A stretch of 64,000 bases of DNA from Mycobacterium florentinum (GCF_010730355.1 NZ_AP022576.1:4960001-5024000); one strand, 5' to 3'; counted from the stretch's first letter, positions 32,644 to 42,086 are shown. Translations and numbers: made by a program. Notes: generated by a model not told the origin, from the sequence alone.

Positions 32644-32746
32644 TCGAGTGCCTTTTGGGTACCCGCCGGGGATTATGACCACGCCGTGTCCGCGCGGCTG
32701 GGTCGTTTGGGTTTCGGCGCGCCCCGTCCGGGATAGGGTCAGGGTT

Positions 32747-33889
32747 ATGCGGATTCTGGTCACCGGTGCCAGTGGCTATGTGGGATCACGTCTGGTCACG
32801 GCGTTGCTCGCGAATCGACACCAGGTGGTGACCGCCACCCGAAACCCCCAGCGGCTCAAGCGCTTCGGTTGGTTCGATCATGTCGCGCCGGTCCAGCTGG
32901 AGGCTTCGGATCCGGTGTCGGCGCAGGCGGCGATGGACGCCGCGGGCCCGGTTGACGTGGTCTATTACCTGGTGCACGCGATCGGTCAGCCCGACTTCCG
33001 CGACGCCGACCGGGCTGCTGCGGCCAACGTCGCGGCCGCCGCCCGCGACGCCGGGGTGCGGCGCATCGTCTATCTGGGCGGCTTCGTGCCCGCCGGTGCG
33101 GAGCTGTCCGATCATCTGGCCAGCCGGGCCGAGGTGGCCGAGGCCCTGACGGTTTCCGACGGGCCGGAACTGGTGTGGCTGGGTGCGGCGGTGATCATCG
33201 GCGCCGGCTCGACATCGTTCGAGATGATGCGTTATGTCGGTGACCGGTTCCCGCTGCTGCCGGTACCGACCTGGATGGACAATCCGATCGACCCGATCTC
33301 CATCCGCGACGTGCTGCACTATCTGCTCGCCGCGGCGAACCCCGAGCGAGTCGGCGCGGGTGCCTATGACATCGCCGGCCCGGACACCACGACCTATCGG
33401 GACCTGCTCAGGACGTACGCGCGGATCTCGGGCCGGTGGCACGCCACACTGCCGGTCGGCAGGGTCGACACCGCGTTGGCGTCGCTGGTCACCGGGCTGG
33501 CGCTGCCCGTGCCGCCGGGATTGGCCGGCGACCTGATGGAATCGCTGGACCACCCGATGGTCGCGTCGGCCAGCGGCCTGCGGGGTCGGGTCCCCGACCC
33601 GCCCGGCGGGCTGCTGGGCGTCGAGGACGCCATCGGCCGGGCATTGAGCTCGAACGGCAGGCCCCGGCCGGTCAACGCGCTGACCGATCCGCATCATCTC
33701 GCCGACACCGATCCGGCGTGGGCCGGCGGGGATGCGCTGCGCATCCGTCGGCTCGTGCGGGCGATCACGCCGCCGATCGCGCGTCCAACCCTGAAGCTGG
33801 TCAACCTGGTTCCCGGCCCGGTCGCCGGAGCGCTGCGAACCGGCCTGGACATCATGGTTACCCTCACGCCGAAGGTACGACCGGCATGA
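32747..33889 (+). CDS. NAD(P)-dependent epimerase/dehydratase-like protein
   Basis: Codes for 380 residues. The N-terminal Rossmann motif is ILVTGASGYVGSRLVTALL, followed by VDVVYYLVHAIGQPDF, RRIVYLGGFVP and LVWLGAAVIIGAGS. It resembles atypical SDRs of the NmrA/DUF2867-type group rather than classical sugar epimerases: no Tyr-x3-Lys is obvious. The last about 60 residues contain basic and hydrophobic stretches (IARPTLKLVNLVPGPVAGAL). A TAGGGT hexamer lies 7 nt before ATG 32747, so the message may be leaderless. Its stop overlaps the CPBP protease gene (ATGA). Confidence 0.78.
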   Translation: MRILVTGASGYVGSRLVTALLANRHQVVTATRNPQRLKRFGWFDHVAPVQLEASDPVSAQAAMDAAGPVDVVYYLVHAIGQPDFRDADRAAAANVAAAARDAGVRRIVYLGGFVPAGAELSDHLASRAEVAEALTVSDGPELVWLGAAVIIGAGSTSFEMMRYVGDRFPLLPVPTWMDNPIDPISIRDVLHYLLAAANPERVGAGAYDIAGPDTTTYRDLLRTYARISGRWHATLPVGRVDTALASLVTGLALPVPPGLAGDLMESLDHPMVASASGLRGRVPDPPGGLLGVEDAIGRALSSNGRPRPVNALTDPHHLADTDPAWAGGDALRIRRLVRAITPPIARPTLKLVNLVPGPVAGALRTGLDIMVTLTPKVRPA

Positions 33890-34608
33890 GCCAGGCCGCC
33901 AGCCCGTACCACACCAGTGTGTTCTCCGAGCTGCATCGCGCCGTCACCAATGTCGCTGTGCCACATCATGAACCACCGTCGGTGGTGCGGCGACGCCGTG
34001 TCGTCGTCGCGCTCACACTGGTGATCGGCGCTGCGGTGCTTGGCTTTTCGCTGCGACGTACGCCCGGCGATTCGAACTTCTACTGGCTGACCCTGGTATT
34101 GGCGGCGGTGTGGATCGGTGGGGCGTTCCTGTCCGGGCCGCTGCATCTCGGCGGTATCTGCTGGCGCGGCCGCAACCAGCGCCCGGTGATCAGCGGCACG
34201 GCGATCGGTCTGCTGCTCGGCGGCATCTTCGTGGTCGGCGGGCTGATCGCCCGCGAAATCCCAGCCGTCGCAACACTGGTCGCCCGGGTGCTGCAATTCG
34301 CCCATCAGGGATCGTTTTGGGTGATCGTGGTGATCACGCTGATCAACGGCGTTGCCGAGGAGATGTTCTTCCGCGGTGCGCTCTATACGGCGCTGGGTCG
34401 GCGTGCGCCGGTGGCGATTTCGACTCTGCTGTACATCGGCGTGACGATGGCGAGCGGCAACCCGATGCTCGGTTTTGGCGCTGTCATCCTCGGCACGGTG
34501 TGCGCGCTGGAGCGACGGGCCAGCGGCGGGATTCTGGCTCCGATGCTGACCCATTTTTTCTGGGGTCTGACCATGGTTTTGGCGCTGCCCCCGATGTTCG
34601 GCGTCTAG
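33886..34608 (+). CDS. CPBP-family intramembrane metalloprotease
   Basis: Codes for 240 residues, the counterpart of Rv1140. About six membrane segments (VVALTLVIGAAVLGF, WLTLVLAAVWIGGAFL, GTAIGLLLGGIFVVGGLI, FWVIVVITLINGVAEEMF). The CAAX-protease/bacteriocin-processing motif EExxxR occurs as AEEMFFRG, and the second motif region is HFFWGLTMVLAL with its His. Likely cleaves or modifies peptides within the membrane; the natural substrate is unknown. The start overlaps the epimerase stop by 4 nt. Confidence 0.85.
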   Translation: MSQAASPYHTSVFSELHRAVTNVAVPHHEPPSVVRRRRVVVALTLVIGAAVLGFSLRRTPGDSNFYWLTLVLAAVWIGGAFLSGPLHLGGICWRGRNQRPVISGTAIGLLLGGIFVVGGLIAREIPAVATLVARVLQFAHQGSFWVIVVITLINGVAEEMFFRGALYTALGRRAPVAISTLLYIGVTMASGNPMLGFGAVILGTVCALERRASGGILAPMLTHFFWGLTMVLALPPMFGV

Positions 34609-34621
34609 CCGATAGGCCGCG

Positions 34622-35428
34622 CTAGCCGTCGGTGAAGCCCGGCGTGCGTCGCTCCCGGAATGCCGTTGCGCCCTCTTTGAAGTCGTGCGAGCGCAGCAGC
34701 GTGGCCTGGCCATGGAATTCGCGCTCGAAGGCCGCTTCCAATTCGGTTAGCGTGGCCGCGTTGATCGCCTCCTTGGTCTTGGCGTACGCCACCGCGGGAC
34801 CCGCCAACAATGTCGAGATCACCTTGTCGACCTCGGTGTCGAAACCCTCGGCCGGGTAGACCGCGGAGACCAGGCCGGCGTCCAACGCCTCGGCGGCCGG
34901 CAACCGCTCGGCCAGTAGCGCCATCCGCGTCGCGCGGATCCGGCCGATCGCGGCGGCGACCAGTGCCGAGGCGCCGCCGTCGGGCATCAACCCGATCCTG
35001 GTGAAGGCAAGCATGAAAAACGCCTTCTCCGAAGCCAATACGAGGTCGCAGGCCAGCGCCAGCGAGACCCCGACGCCGGCCGCGGGTCCCTGGACGACGG
35101 CGACGACCGGCCGCGGCGACAGCGTGATGGCCCGAACGGCACGGTTGGCTTGCGTGATGATCTCGGTCCCGGAGCCGGCGTCGGCCACGTCGTCGGCACT
35201 CATGCCCGCACCGGAGCAGAAGCCCCGGCCGGCGCCGCCCAAGCGCACCACCCGCACGCGTGGGTCGGTGGCCGCGCTCTCGACGGCGTCGGCGATCCCG
35301 GCCAGCACCCGCGTGGTGACCGAGTTGAGGCTGTCCGGCCGGTCGATGGTCACCGACAGCACGCCGTCGGAGAGAGTGACGTCGAGCCCGGTGACGGGAG
35401 CGAGTGTGTCGATAGCGGATTGCGGCAT
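34622..35428 (-). CDS. echA11: Enoyl-CoA hydratase/isomerase family protein
   Basis: Codes for 268 residues of the crotonase family: VTIDRPDSLNSVTTRVL, GGAGRGFCSGAGMSADD (oxyanion hole) and VVQGPAAGVGVSLALACDLV. Position and length match Rv1141c/Rv1142c of M. tuberculosis, where two tandem paralogues are present; only one copy exists here. In place of the Glu usual near position 114 the loop reads GVGVSLALA, so classical hydratase activity is doubtful and isomerase or another crotonase chemistry is possible. Convergent with the CPBP gene; its start region faces mcr. Confidence 0.88.
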   Translation of the reverse strand: MPQSAIDTLAPVTGLDVTLSDGVLSVTIDRPDSLNSVTTRVLAGIADAVESAATDPRVRVVRLGGAGRGFCSGAGMSADDVADAGSGTEIITQANRAVRAITLSPRPVVAVVQGPAAGVGVSLALACDLVLASEKAFFMLAFTRIGLMPDGGASALVAAAIGRIRATRMALLAERLPAAEALDAGLVSAVYPAEGFDTEVDKVISTLLAGPAVAYAKTKEAINAATLTELEAAFEREFHGQATLLRSHDFKEGATAFRERRTPGFTDG

Positions 35429-35539
35429 GGGCTCACCCTAACCGCCGGTAAGCGACCGGGCTGCACGGCCGTTGACCGCGGCTGCGAAGATGCGAACGAT
35501 CGGTTCTTCGATCCGAGGCAGACGAAAGGTCGGTAGATC

Positions 35540-36622
35540 ATGGCTGGACCGCTGAGTGGACTGCGGGTAGTGGAGCTGGCCGGCATCGGCCCGGGCCCCC
35601 ATGCCGCGATGATTCTGGGGGATCTGGGCGCCGATGTGGTGCGCATCGACCGGCCGTCGGTGAATCCCGATGGGGCAGTGCAGGACACCACGAATCGCAA
35701 CCGGCGCATCGTCGCCGCCGACCTCAAGTCCGACCAGGGCCGCAAGCTGGTTCTCGACCTGATCGCCAAGGCCGACGTGCTGATCGAGGGCTACCGCCCG
35801 GGCGTCACCGAGCGACTCGGCTTGGGCCCCGAAGATTGCGCGAAGGTCAATGACCGGCTGATCTACGCCCGGATGACGGGTTGGGGGCAGACCGGCCCGC
35901 GCAGCCAGCAGGCCGGCCACGACATCAACTACATCTCGCTGAACGGCATCCTGCACTCCATCGGCCGGGCGGGCGAGCGGCCGGTGCCGCCGCTGAATCT
36001 GGCCGGCGACTTCGGTGGCGGCTCGATGTTCCTGTTGGTCGGCATCCTGGCCGCGCTGTGGGAGCGGCAGTCCTCCGGCAAGGGGCAGGTCGTCGACGCC
36101 GCGATGGTCGACGGATCCGGCGTGCTGGTCCAGATGATGTGGCAGATGCGCGCCGCGGGGATGTGGACCGACGCTCGCGGCACCAACATGCTCGACGGCG
36201 GCGCGCCCTACTACGACACCTACGAGTGCGCCGACGGCCGCTACGTCGCGGTCGGTGCCATCGAGCCGCAGTTCTACGCGGCCATGCTGACCGGGCTCGG
36301 CCTGGAATCCGCCGACCTGCCCGGCCAAAACGACGTCAGCCGCTGGCCCGAGTTGCGCGCCATACTCACGAAAACGTTCGCCAGTCAGGACCGCGACCAC
36401 TGGGCCAAGGTGTTCGCCGACTCCGACGCGTGCGTGACGCCGGTGCTGGCGTTCGGCGAGGTGCAGACCGAGCCGCACAACACCGAGCGCGACGTCTTTT
36501 ACGACCACAACGGCAACCTGCAGCCCCGCCCGGCGCCACGGTTCTCGCGCACCGCGAACGACACGCCCCGCCCGGCGGTAGCGGTGACCGACGTTCAGGA
36601 CATCATCAAAGACTGGGTATAG
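35540..36622 (+). CDS. mcr: Alpha-methylacyl-CoA racemase
   Basis: Inverts the alpha-methyl centre of 2-methylacyl-CoA esters so that branched fatty acids and sterol side chains can be beta-oxidised. The 360 residues carry the CaiB/BaiF class III CoA-transferase fold. The catalytic residues known from M. tuberculosis MCR (His126, Asp156, Glu241) appear as His127, Asp157 and Glu242 ([20 protein letters not shown]). CoA-binding is indicated by [12 protein letters not shown]. Homologue of Rv1143. Followed 48 nt later by an SDR gene that is probably co-transcribed. Confidence 0.96.
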   Translation: MAGPLSGLRVVELAGIGPGPHAAMILGDLGADVVRIDRPSVNPDGAVQDTTNRNRRIVAADLKSDQGRKLVLDLIAKADVLIEGYRPGVTERLGLGPEDCAKVNDRLIYARMTGWGQTGPRSQQAGHDINYISLNGILHSIGRAGERPVPPLNLAGDFGGGSMFLLVGILAALWERQSSGKGQVVDAAMVDGSGVLVQMMWQMRAAGMWTDARGTNMLDGGAPYYDTYECADGRYVAVGAIEPQFYAAMLTGLGLESADLPGQNDVSRWPELRAILTKTFASQDRDHWAKVFADSDACVTPVLAFGEVQTEPHNTERDVFYDHNGNLQPRPAPRFSRTANDTPRPAVAVTDVQDIIKDWV

Positions 36623-36670
36623 TCCCCAACCAACAAGTTGGTCGGCAGATCGCGGCACGAAAGGAATTGC

Positions 36671-37423
36671 ATGGAGATCAAAGACGCCGTCGCCGTCGTC
36701 ACCGGGGGCGCCTCGGGTCTGGGCCTGGCTACCACCAAGCGGCTGCTGGATGCGGGCGCGCAAGTGGTCGTCATCGACCTCAAGGGTGAGGAGGCCGTGG
36801 CCGAGCTCGGGGACCGCGCGAAGTTCGTCGCGACCGACGTCACCGATGAGGACGGCGTGAGCAAGGCGCTCGATGTCGCCGAGTCGCTGGGCTCGCTGCG
36901 CATCAACGTCAACTGCGCGGGCATCGGCAACGCGATCAAGACCCTCGGCAAGGACGGACCGTTCCCGCTGAACTTGTTCAAGAAGGTCGTCGAGGTCAAC
37001 CTGATCGGCACCTTCAACGTGCTGCGGCTGTCGGCCGAGCGCATCGCCAAGACCGAACCGGTCGGCGAGGAGCGCGGCGTCATCATCAACACCGCCTCGG
37101 TCGCGGCGTTCGACGGCCAGATCGGCCAGGCCGCCTACTCCGCGTCCAAGGGCGGCGTTGTCGGCATGACGCTGCCGATCGCCCGCGACCTGTCGCGCGA
37201 GCTGATCCGAGTGGTGACCATCGCGCCGGGGTTGTTCAAGACGCCGCTGTTGGGGTCGCTGCCTGAGGAGGCGCAGAAATCATTGGGCAAGCAGGTGCCG
37301 CACCCGGCGCGGCTCGGCGATCCCGATGAGTACGGCGCGCTGGCGGTGCACATCGTGGAGAACCCGATGCTCAACGGCGAGGTCATCCGTCTCGATGGCG
37401 CCATCCGGATGGCGCCGCGCTGA
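36671..37423 (+). CDS. SDR of the HSD17B10 type (3-hydroxyacyl-CoA dehydrogenase-like)
   Basis: Codes for 250 residues, as Rv1144. It resembles human type-10 17-beta-hydroxysteroid/2-methyl-3-hydroxybutyryl-CoA dehydrogenase: [46 protein letters not shown] with Tyr/Lys in [13 protein letters not shown], and the C-terminal [18 protein letters not shown]. Located behind mcr, it fits oxidation of 2-methyl-3-hydroxyacyl-CoA in branched-chain degradation. AAAGGAATTGC precedes the ATG. A strong terminator follows 22 nt after the stop. Confidence 0.92.
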   Translation: MEIKDAVAVVTGGASGLGLATTKRLLDAGAQVVVIDLKGEEAVAELGDRAKFVATDVTDEDGVSKALDVAESLGSLRINVNCAGIGNAIKTLGKDGPFPLNLFKKVVEVNLIGTFNVLRLSAERIAKTEPVGEERGVIINTASVAAFDGQIGQAAYSASKGGVVGMTLPIARDLSRELIRVVTIAPGLFKTPLLGSLPEEAQKSLGKQVPHPARLGDPDEYGALAVHIVENPMLNGEVIRLDGAIRMAPR

Positions 37424-37444
37424 GGCCGGTCTAAGGCAGATACA

Positions 37445-37474
37445 CAAAAACCCCCGCCACGGCGGGGGTTTTTG
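37445..37474 (+). terminator. Intrinsic terminator after the mcr-SDR operon
   Basis: CAAAAACCCCCGCC (37445-37458), a two-base turn, and GGCGGGGGTTTTTG (37461-37474) form a perfect 14-bp stem ending in T5. It is a textbook intrinsic terminator, rare in such GC-rich DNA. Confidence 0.92.
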
Positions 37475-37560
37475 TTGGCAACAAGATCAATGAGATCGAC
37501 GGAACCAACGAGAGACCGAGGGTTCGGCCATGAGCAGCCGTGCGAGCAGACTCATCGTGG

Positions 37561-37692
37561 TCAGCTCGCGTTAGGTAGCGGGTGCCAGTCGTCAAACTGC
37601 TCGGAGGTCTCGCCTTCCACCAGCACGTCGCCGTGGTAGAGAGCCTCGAAGTCAACCTTGATGACGTCCGCGCTTGCTTCGTCGATCCACAT
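37561..37692 (-). CDS. Small acidic protein, 43 residues, unknown function
   Basis: Reads from ATG 37692 to TGA 37561, starting MWIDEASADVIKVDFEAL and ending SEQFDDWHPLPNAS. It is strongly acidic with three tryptophan-containing segments and no membrane segment. There is no Shine-Dalgarno sequence, but TAGGCT stands 7 nt before the ATG, so a leaderless message is plausible. It lies alone between the terminator behind the mcr operon and mmpL13. Coding is supported by the good start context and non-random amino acid composition, not by a recognised family. Confidence 0.6.
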   Translation of the reverse strand: MWIDEASADVIKVDFEALYHGDVLVEGETSEQFDDWHPLPNAS

Positions 37693-37912
37693 GAGAATGA
37701 GCCTAAGAGCAACCATTAAGGAATCTTTGAGTCACGATTCGGAAAATGGTGGCAATTTACTCGCCAGTAGGGTCGCCGGGCGGCTAGGGCGGGATTCGCC
37801 CCGCGAGCGGCTTTATTCGCGCCCATTTTCCTAGCCGGACTCTTAGTGTTCGCGGGTTTGAAACCTGGTCGAACCAATCGGGCTGCTACCCCGTACCTCG
37901 GTAAGGAGTTGT

Positions 37913-37942
37913 TTGACACCTGTCACTTACCGCGGCTAGGTT
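37913..37942 (+). promoter_or_regulatory. mmpL13 promoter with palindrome over the -35
   Basis: TTGACA (37913-37918), an 18-bp spacer and TAGGTT (37937-37942) form a strong promoter about 55 nt before mmpL13. The palindrome TGACACCTGTCA (37914-37925) covers the -35, and CGGTAAG/CTTACCG flank it as an outer dyad, which suggests a repressor site. Confidence 0.6.
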
Positions 37943-37996
37943 ACCGCGAATATGGTGTGCGTCCCCGCGGGACTGCCATCGGGGGAGGAAGCATAG

Positions 37997-40324
37997 ATGC
38001 TGCCAAGGATCGCTCGGCTGGCCATCGCCGCGCCGCGCCGGATCATCGCGGTCGGGGTACTGGTGTTCATTGCCGCCGCGGTCTTCGGCCTCCCGGTCGC
38101 CAAGAGCTTGGCTCCCGGCGGTTTCCAGGATCCCGATTCGGAGTCCGCACGCGCCATCGCGGTCCTGACCGAGAAGTTCGGGCAGAGCGGTCAGCAGATG
38201 CTGATCCTGGTGACCGCGCCCGCGGGCGCCAACAGCGATCAGGCCCGCAAGGTGGGCACCGATCTCGTCGACCAGTTGCAGCACTCGCCGTTGGTCTACA
38301 ACGCGACCTCGCCGTGGACGGCACCGCCGCAGGCGGCCGCCGACTTGACGAGCAAGGACGGCAAGTCCGGGTTGATCGTGGTCAACCTCAAGGGCGGCGA
38401 AAACAACGTGCAGAACAACGCCCAAACCCTGTCGGACCAGCTTGTGCACGATCGTGACGGTGTCACCGTCCGCGCCGGCGGCTCGGCCATGGAGTACGCG
38501 CAAATCAACAAGCAGAACCAAGAAGACCTCTTGGTCATGGAGATGATCGCGCTGCCGCTCAGCTTCCTGGTGCTGATCTGGGTGTTCGGCGGCCTGCTGG
38601 CGGCAGCGCTGCCGATGGCGCTGGGTGCGCTGGCAGTCGTCGGCTCGATGACGGTGTTGCGGCTGATCACCTTCACCACCGAGGTGTCGATCTTCGCGCT
38701 GAACCTGAGCACCGCCATGGGCCTGGCACTGGCCATCGACTACACGCTGCTGATTGTCAGCCGCTATCGCGACGAGTTGGCCGAGGGCGGCGACCCGCAC
38801 CAGGCGCTGATCCGGACCATGGCCACGTCCGGGCGCACGGTGCTGTTCTCCGCGGTCACCGTCGCCCTGTCGATGTCGGCGACGGCGCTGTTCCCGATGT
38901 ACTTCCTGAAGTCGTTCGCCTACGCCGGGGTCGCCACCGTCGCGTTCGTCTCGATCGCGTCGATCGTGATCACCCCCGCCGCGATCGTGCTGCTGGGCCC
39001 GCGGCTGGACGCGCTGGACGTGCGCAAGCTGGTGCGGCGGATATTCCGCCGCCCCGAGCCCGCGCACAAGCCGGTCGAGCAGATGTTCTGGTACCGGTCG
39101 AGCAAGTTCGTGATGCGCCGGTGGCTGCCGATCGGCGTGGCCGTCGCCGCGGTGCTGGTGCTGCTCGGTCTGCCGTTCCTGCGGGTGACATGGGGCTTCC
39201 CCGACGACCGGGTGCTGCCGCGATCCGCGTCGGCGCACCAGGTCGGCGATCAGCTGCGCACCAACTTCGCGCGCGATTCCGCGACGTCGGTGCCGGTCGT
39301 CGTCCCCGATGCGCGGGGCCTGAGTCCGGCCGACCTCGCCACCTACGCGGCGGCGTTGTCGCGGGTGCCCGAGGTGTCGGCGGTATCGGCGCCGAGCGGA
39401 ACGTTCGTCGGCGGCAACCAGGCGGGGCCGCCCGCCGGCGCCACCGGCCTGTCCGACGGCAGCGCCTTCCTGACCGTCAGCAGCACGGCGCCGTTGTTCT
39501 CGCCGGCGTCCGATACCCAACTCAAGCGGTTGCACCAGGTGCCCGGGCCCGCGGGGCGTTCGGTCGAGATGGCCGGCGTCGCGCAGGTCAACCGCGACAG
39601 CGTCGATGCGGTGACGGACCGGCTGCCGACGGTGCTGGGCGTGATGGCCGTGATCACCTTTATCTTGCTGTTCCTGCTGACCGGCAGCGTGGTGTTGCCG
39701 GTCAAGGCGTTGATGTGCAACGTGTTGTCGCTGACCGCGGCGTTCGGCGCGCTGGTGTGGATTTTCCAGGAAGGCCATCTCGGCGCGCTGGGAACGACAC
39801 CGAGCGGCACGTTGGTGGCGAACATGCCGGTGCTGTTGTTCTGCATCGCGTTCGGTTTGTCGATGGACTATGAGGTGTTCCTGATCTCGCGGATCCGCGA
39901 GTACTGGCTGCAGTACCGGCCGATGGTGTCGACCGCGAGAGAGGCGCACGCCGCCAACGACGAGGCGGTGGCGCACGGTGTCGCGCGCACCGGCCGGGTG
40001 ATCACCGCCGCCGCGTTGGTGATGTCGATGTCGTTCGCCGCGCTGATCGCCGCGCACGTGTCGTTCATGCGGATGTTCGGTCTGGGCCTGACTCTGGCCG
40101 TGTTCGTGGACGCGACGCTGGTTCGGATGGTCCTGGTTCCGGCGTTCATGCACGTGATGGGCCGCTGGAACTGGTGGGCGCCCAAGCCGTTGGTGTGGCT
40201 GCACGAGCGGTTCGGCATCAGCGAGGGACCGGCCGAACCGGCCGCGCCGATCGACCCGATCGAGTCGATTTCGGTTCAGCACAATGGGCATCCGGTCGCC
40301 GAGACAGTGACTAAAATCGGTTGA
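37997..40324 (+). CDS. mmpL13: MmpL-family RND transporter, intact MmpL13
   Basis: A 775-residue RND-type lipid or drug exporter of the inner membrane. The N-terminal helix is RIIAVGVLVFIAAAVFGLPV, porter domain 1 covers about 35-180, helices 2-6 follow with the proton-relay pair in LAIDYTLLIVSRYRDE, then helix 7 (PIGVAVAAVLVLLGLPFL), porter domain 2, and helices 8-12 with SMDYEVFLISRIREYW. The gene is open throughout. In M. tuberculosis the same locus is split into mmpL13a and mmpL13b (Rv1145/Rv1146, about 303 plus 470 residues), so this is the undamaged form. No MmpS partner is adjacent. GGGGGAGGAAG precedes ATG 37997. Substrate unknown. Confidence 0.95.
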   Translation: MLPRIARLAIAAPRRIIAVGVLVFIAAAVFGLPVAKSLAPGGFQDPDSESARAIAVLTEKFGQSGQQMLILVTAPAGANSDQARKVGTDLVDQLQHSPLVYNATSPWTAPPQAAADLTSKDGKSGLIVVNLKGGENNVQNNAQTLSDQLVHDRDGVTVRAGGSAMEYAQINKQNQEDLLVMEMIALPLSFLVLIWVFGGLLAAALPMALGALAVVGSMTVLRLITFTTEVSIFALNLSTAMGLALAIDYTLLIVSRYRDELAEGGDPHQALIRTMATSGRTVLFSAVTVALSMSATALFPMYFLKSFAYAGVATVAFVSIASIVITPAAIVLLGPRLDALDVRKLVRRIFRRPEPAHKPVEQMFWYRSSKFVMRRWLPIGVAVAAVLVLLGLPFLRVTWGFPDDRVLPRSASAHQVGDQLRTNFARDSATSVPVVVPDARGLSPADLATYAAALSRVPEVSAVSAPSGTFVGGNQAGPPAGATGLSDGSAFLTVSSTAPLFSPASDTQLKRLHQVPGPAGRSVEMAGVAQVNRDSVDAVTDRLPTVLGVMAVITFILLFLLTGSVVLPVKALMCNVLSLTAAFGALVWIFQEGHLGALGTTPSGTLVANMPVLLFCIAFGLSMDYEVFLISRIREYWLQYRPMVSTAREAHAANDEAVAHGVARTGRVITAAALVMSMSFAALIAAHVSFMRMFGLGLTLAVFVDATLVRMVLVPAFMHVMGRWNWWAPKPLVWLHERFGISEGPAEPAAPIDPIESISVQHNGHPVAETVTKIG

Positions 40325-40432
40325 GCCTGGTGCATGCCGGGGGGCATCGGCGGCAGCCGAGCTAGGGATCGACAATCATGGGCGTCGGCAGGGCCATATG
40401 CTGAGGCCCGTTCCGAATCGAATAGGTGGGGG

Positions 40433-41074
40433 ATGACAGCAGCAGTAACAGCACCGTGCGACAACCCATTCTTCGCGCGGGTGTGGCCGGTCGCCGCGGC
40501 ACACGAGACGGAGGCGGTGCGGGCGCTGCGCCGGGAGAACCTGGCGGGTCTATCGGGCCGGGTGCTCGAGGTCGGGGCGGGCATCGGGACGAACTTCCCC
40601 AACTACCCCTCGTCCGTTGTGCGGGTGGTGGCGATGGAGCCCGAGCCGCGCCTGGCGGCCCGGGCGCAGGCGGCCGCCGCCGCGGCGCGCGTTCCGATTG
40701 TTCTGACCAACGAGACCGTGGAGGAGTTCCGCGGCGGGCAGCCGTTCGACGCGGTGGTCTGCTCGCTGGTGCTGTGCTCGGTGCGCGACCCTGCGATGGT
40801 GCTGCGGCGCCTGTACGCATTGCTGCGCCCGGGGGGCGAGTTGCGCTATCTCGAGCACGTGGCCAGCGCCGGTATGCGCGGCCGGCTGCAGCGCTTCGCC
40901 GACCGGACCGTGTGGCCCCGGCTGCTGGGTAACTGCCACACCCATCGCGATACCGAACGCGCGATCATCGACGCCGGGTTCGAGGTGAACAGTTCCCGGC
41001 GGGAGTGGACGCTGCCCGCGTGGTCGCCGATGCCGGTGTCGGAGCTGTTGCTGGGACGCGCGCGCCGGCCCTAG
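40433..41074 (+). CDS. Class I SAM-dependent methyltransferase
   Basis: Codes for 213 residues, counterpart of Rv1147. Motif I is RVLEVGAGIGTNFPNY, the acidic residue binding the ribose is in VVAMEPEPRLAARA, and FDAVVCSLVLCSVRDP with LRPGGELRYLEHVAS complete a Methyltransf_11/25 pattern close to phosphatidylethanolamine or thiol S-methyltransferase-like proteins. ATG 40433 follows GGTGGGGG. Located 108 nt after mmpL13 on the same strand. Substrate not deducible. Confidence 0.85.
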   Translation: MTAAVTAPCDNPFFARVWPVAAAHETEAVRALRRENLAGLSGRVLEVGAGIGTNFPNYPSSVVRVVAMEPEPRLAARAQAAAAAARVPIVLTNETVEEFRGGQPFDAVVCSLVLCSVRDPAMVLRRLYALLRPGGELRYLEHVASAGMRGRLQRFADRTVWPRLLGNCHTHRDTERAIIDAGFEVNSSRREWTLPAWSPMPVSELLLGRARRP

Positions 41075-41125
41075 CGCTACCTACTCGGCGCCGAGACTGC
41101 GCTCACGGCGTCCGATGGCGGGTAG

Positions 41126-41168
41126 ACCGCGATTCCTGCGCAGGATGAGCGCCGTTAGCGCAGGCTCG
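41126..41168 (+). repeat. Direct repeat copy A flanking the nuclease-like gene
   Basis: A 43-nt segment whose core is GCAGGATGAGC. It matches copy B at 42087-42129 at 34 of 43 positions without gaps. It overlaps the last codons of the gene at 41155-42015. Confidence 0.5.
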
Positions 41169-42015
41169 ATGCTCGAAATTGAACTGCATCGCGAACCCGG
41201 CCGATGATGTCGGAGGGGCGATCCGCCGCGATCACCCGGATGATGATCCAGCCGAGCCGATCCAGGGCCTCGCGCCGGCGGATGTCCTTCCGGTATTGCC
41301 AGCGGTCTAGACGATGTTGTTCGCCGTCGTACTCGACGCCGACCATCAAGTCTTCCCACCCCATGTCGAGGTAGTACATGTGAGCGCCGTCCGCGCTCAT
41401 CACCGGGATCTGGGTCGTCGGTCGCGGCAAGCCCGCCCGGATGAGTAAGAGCCGCAGCCACGTCTCTTTTGGCGACTGCGAGCCGGCATCCACCAATTCC
41501 AGCGCGGTCTCCAACTGCCTGAGACCGCGCGCACCGCGATGCTGGTCCGCGATTTCGGCGACGTCGTGGACCTTGACGCCGGTCGCCTGCATCAGGGCGT
41601 CTAGCCGGGCGATCGCGATCTGGAGTGGCTTGCGGCGGCCGATGTCGAATGCCGTGCGCTGTGGCGTCGTCACCGGCACGCTCTCGACAATGCCGAATTC
41701 CTCTGGGCGAAGCCTCATGTCGTAGGTTCGCACGCCGCGAGGCGGCCGCGCGTTCGACCAAATCAACTCGACGGGCAGGTGCTCGTCCACCCATTTGGAG
41801 CCATGCCACGCGGCCGCGGTGAGCCCGCCAAGCACCCCCTCCCGGTGCGACCACAGCCAAGCAGCCACCGCGCGGTCGCGTGCCGTCAGCGGCTGATCGC
41901 GTCGAACGTAGATGTCGGGAAAGATCGCGCGGAACCGCGACCGCAGCTGATGGCGCCGCAGCCTCCCGTCGAGCAGCGCTTCGCTGCCGATGAACGGTCT
42001 GGCGTCCGCATTCAT
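41155..42015 (-). CDS. DUF559-type protein with winged-helix-like N-terminus and Vsr/restriction-like nuclease C-terminus
   Basis: Codes for 286 residues. The N-terminal half (LLDGRLRRHQLRSRFRAIFP, then LTAAAWHGSKW) resembles the AbiEi-like/transcriptional domain often paired with DUF559 in mycobacteria. The C-terminal half has DMGWEDLMVGVEYDGEQHR followed by RRREALDRLGW, the restriction-endonuclease-like DUF559 pattern. ATG 42015 was chosen; the frame is open to 42087. M. tuberculosis has 13E12-repeat genes at this place instead (Rv1148c). The gene lies between two imperfect direct repeats, which suggests it arrived as a module. Function (defence, repair or toxin) unproven. Confidence 0.78.
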   Translation of the reverse strand: MNADARPFIGSEALLDGRLRRHQLRSRFRAIFPDIYVRRDQPLTARDRAVAAWLWSHREGVLGGLTAAAWHGSKWVDEHLPVELIWSNARPPRGVRTYDMRLRPEEFGIVESVPVTTPQRTAFDIGRRKPLQIAIARLDALMQATGVKVHDVAEIADQHRGARGLRQLETALELVDAGSQSPKETWLRLLLIRAGLPRPTTQIPVMSADGAHMYYLDMGWEDLMVGVEYDGEQHRLDRWQYRKDIRRREALDRLGWIIIRVIAADRPSDIIGRVRDAVQFRASSLR

Positions 42016-42086
42016 GGCGCCAGACTTGTCGACGGTGCCGACACAGCTCGATCGATTCTGCGGCCGGGGCGCGACTTTGTGGACCA

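Noticed and set aside
37886..40375. 829-codon frame on the minus strand opposite mmpL13
   Set aside because: Antisense shadow; composition is His/Arg/Gln-rich with no domains, and the sense gene is a clear RND transporter.
41081..41860. Minus-strand frame of 259 codons overlapping the DUF559 gene
   Set aside because: Arg-rich shadow in another frame of the same strand; the frame at 41155-42015 carries the recognisable nuclease motif.
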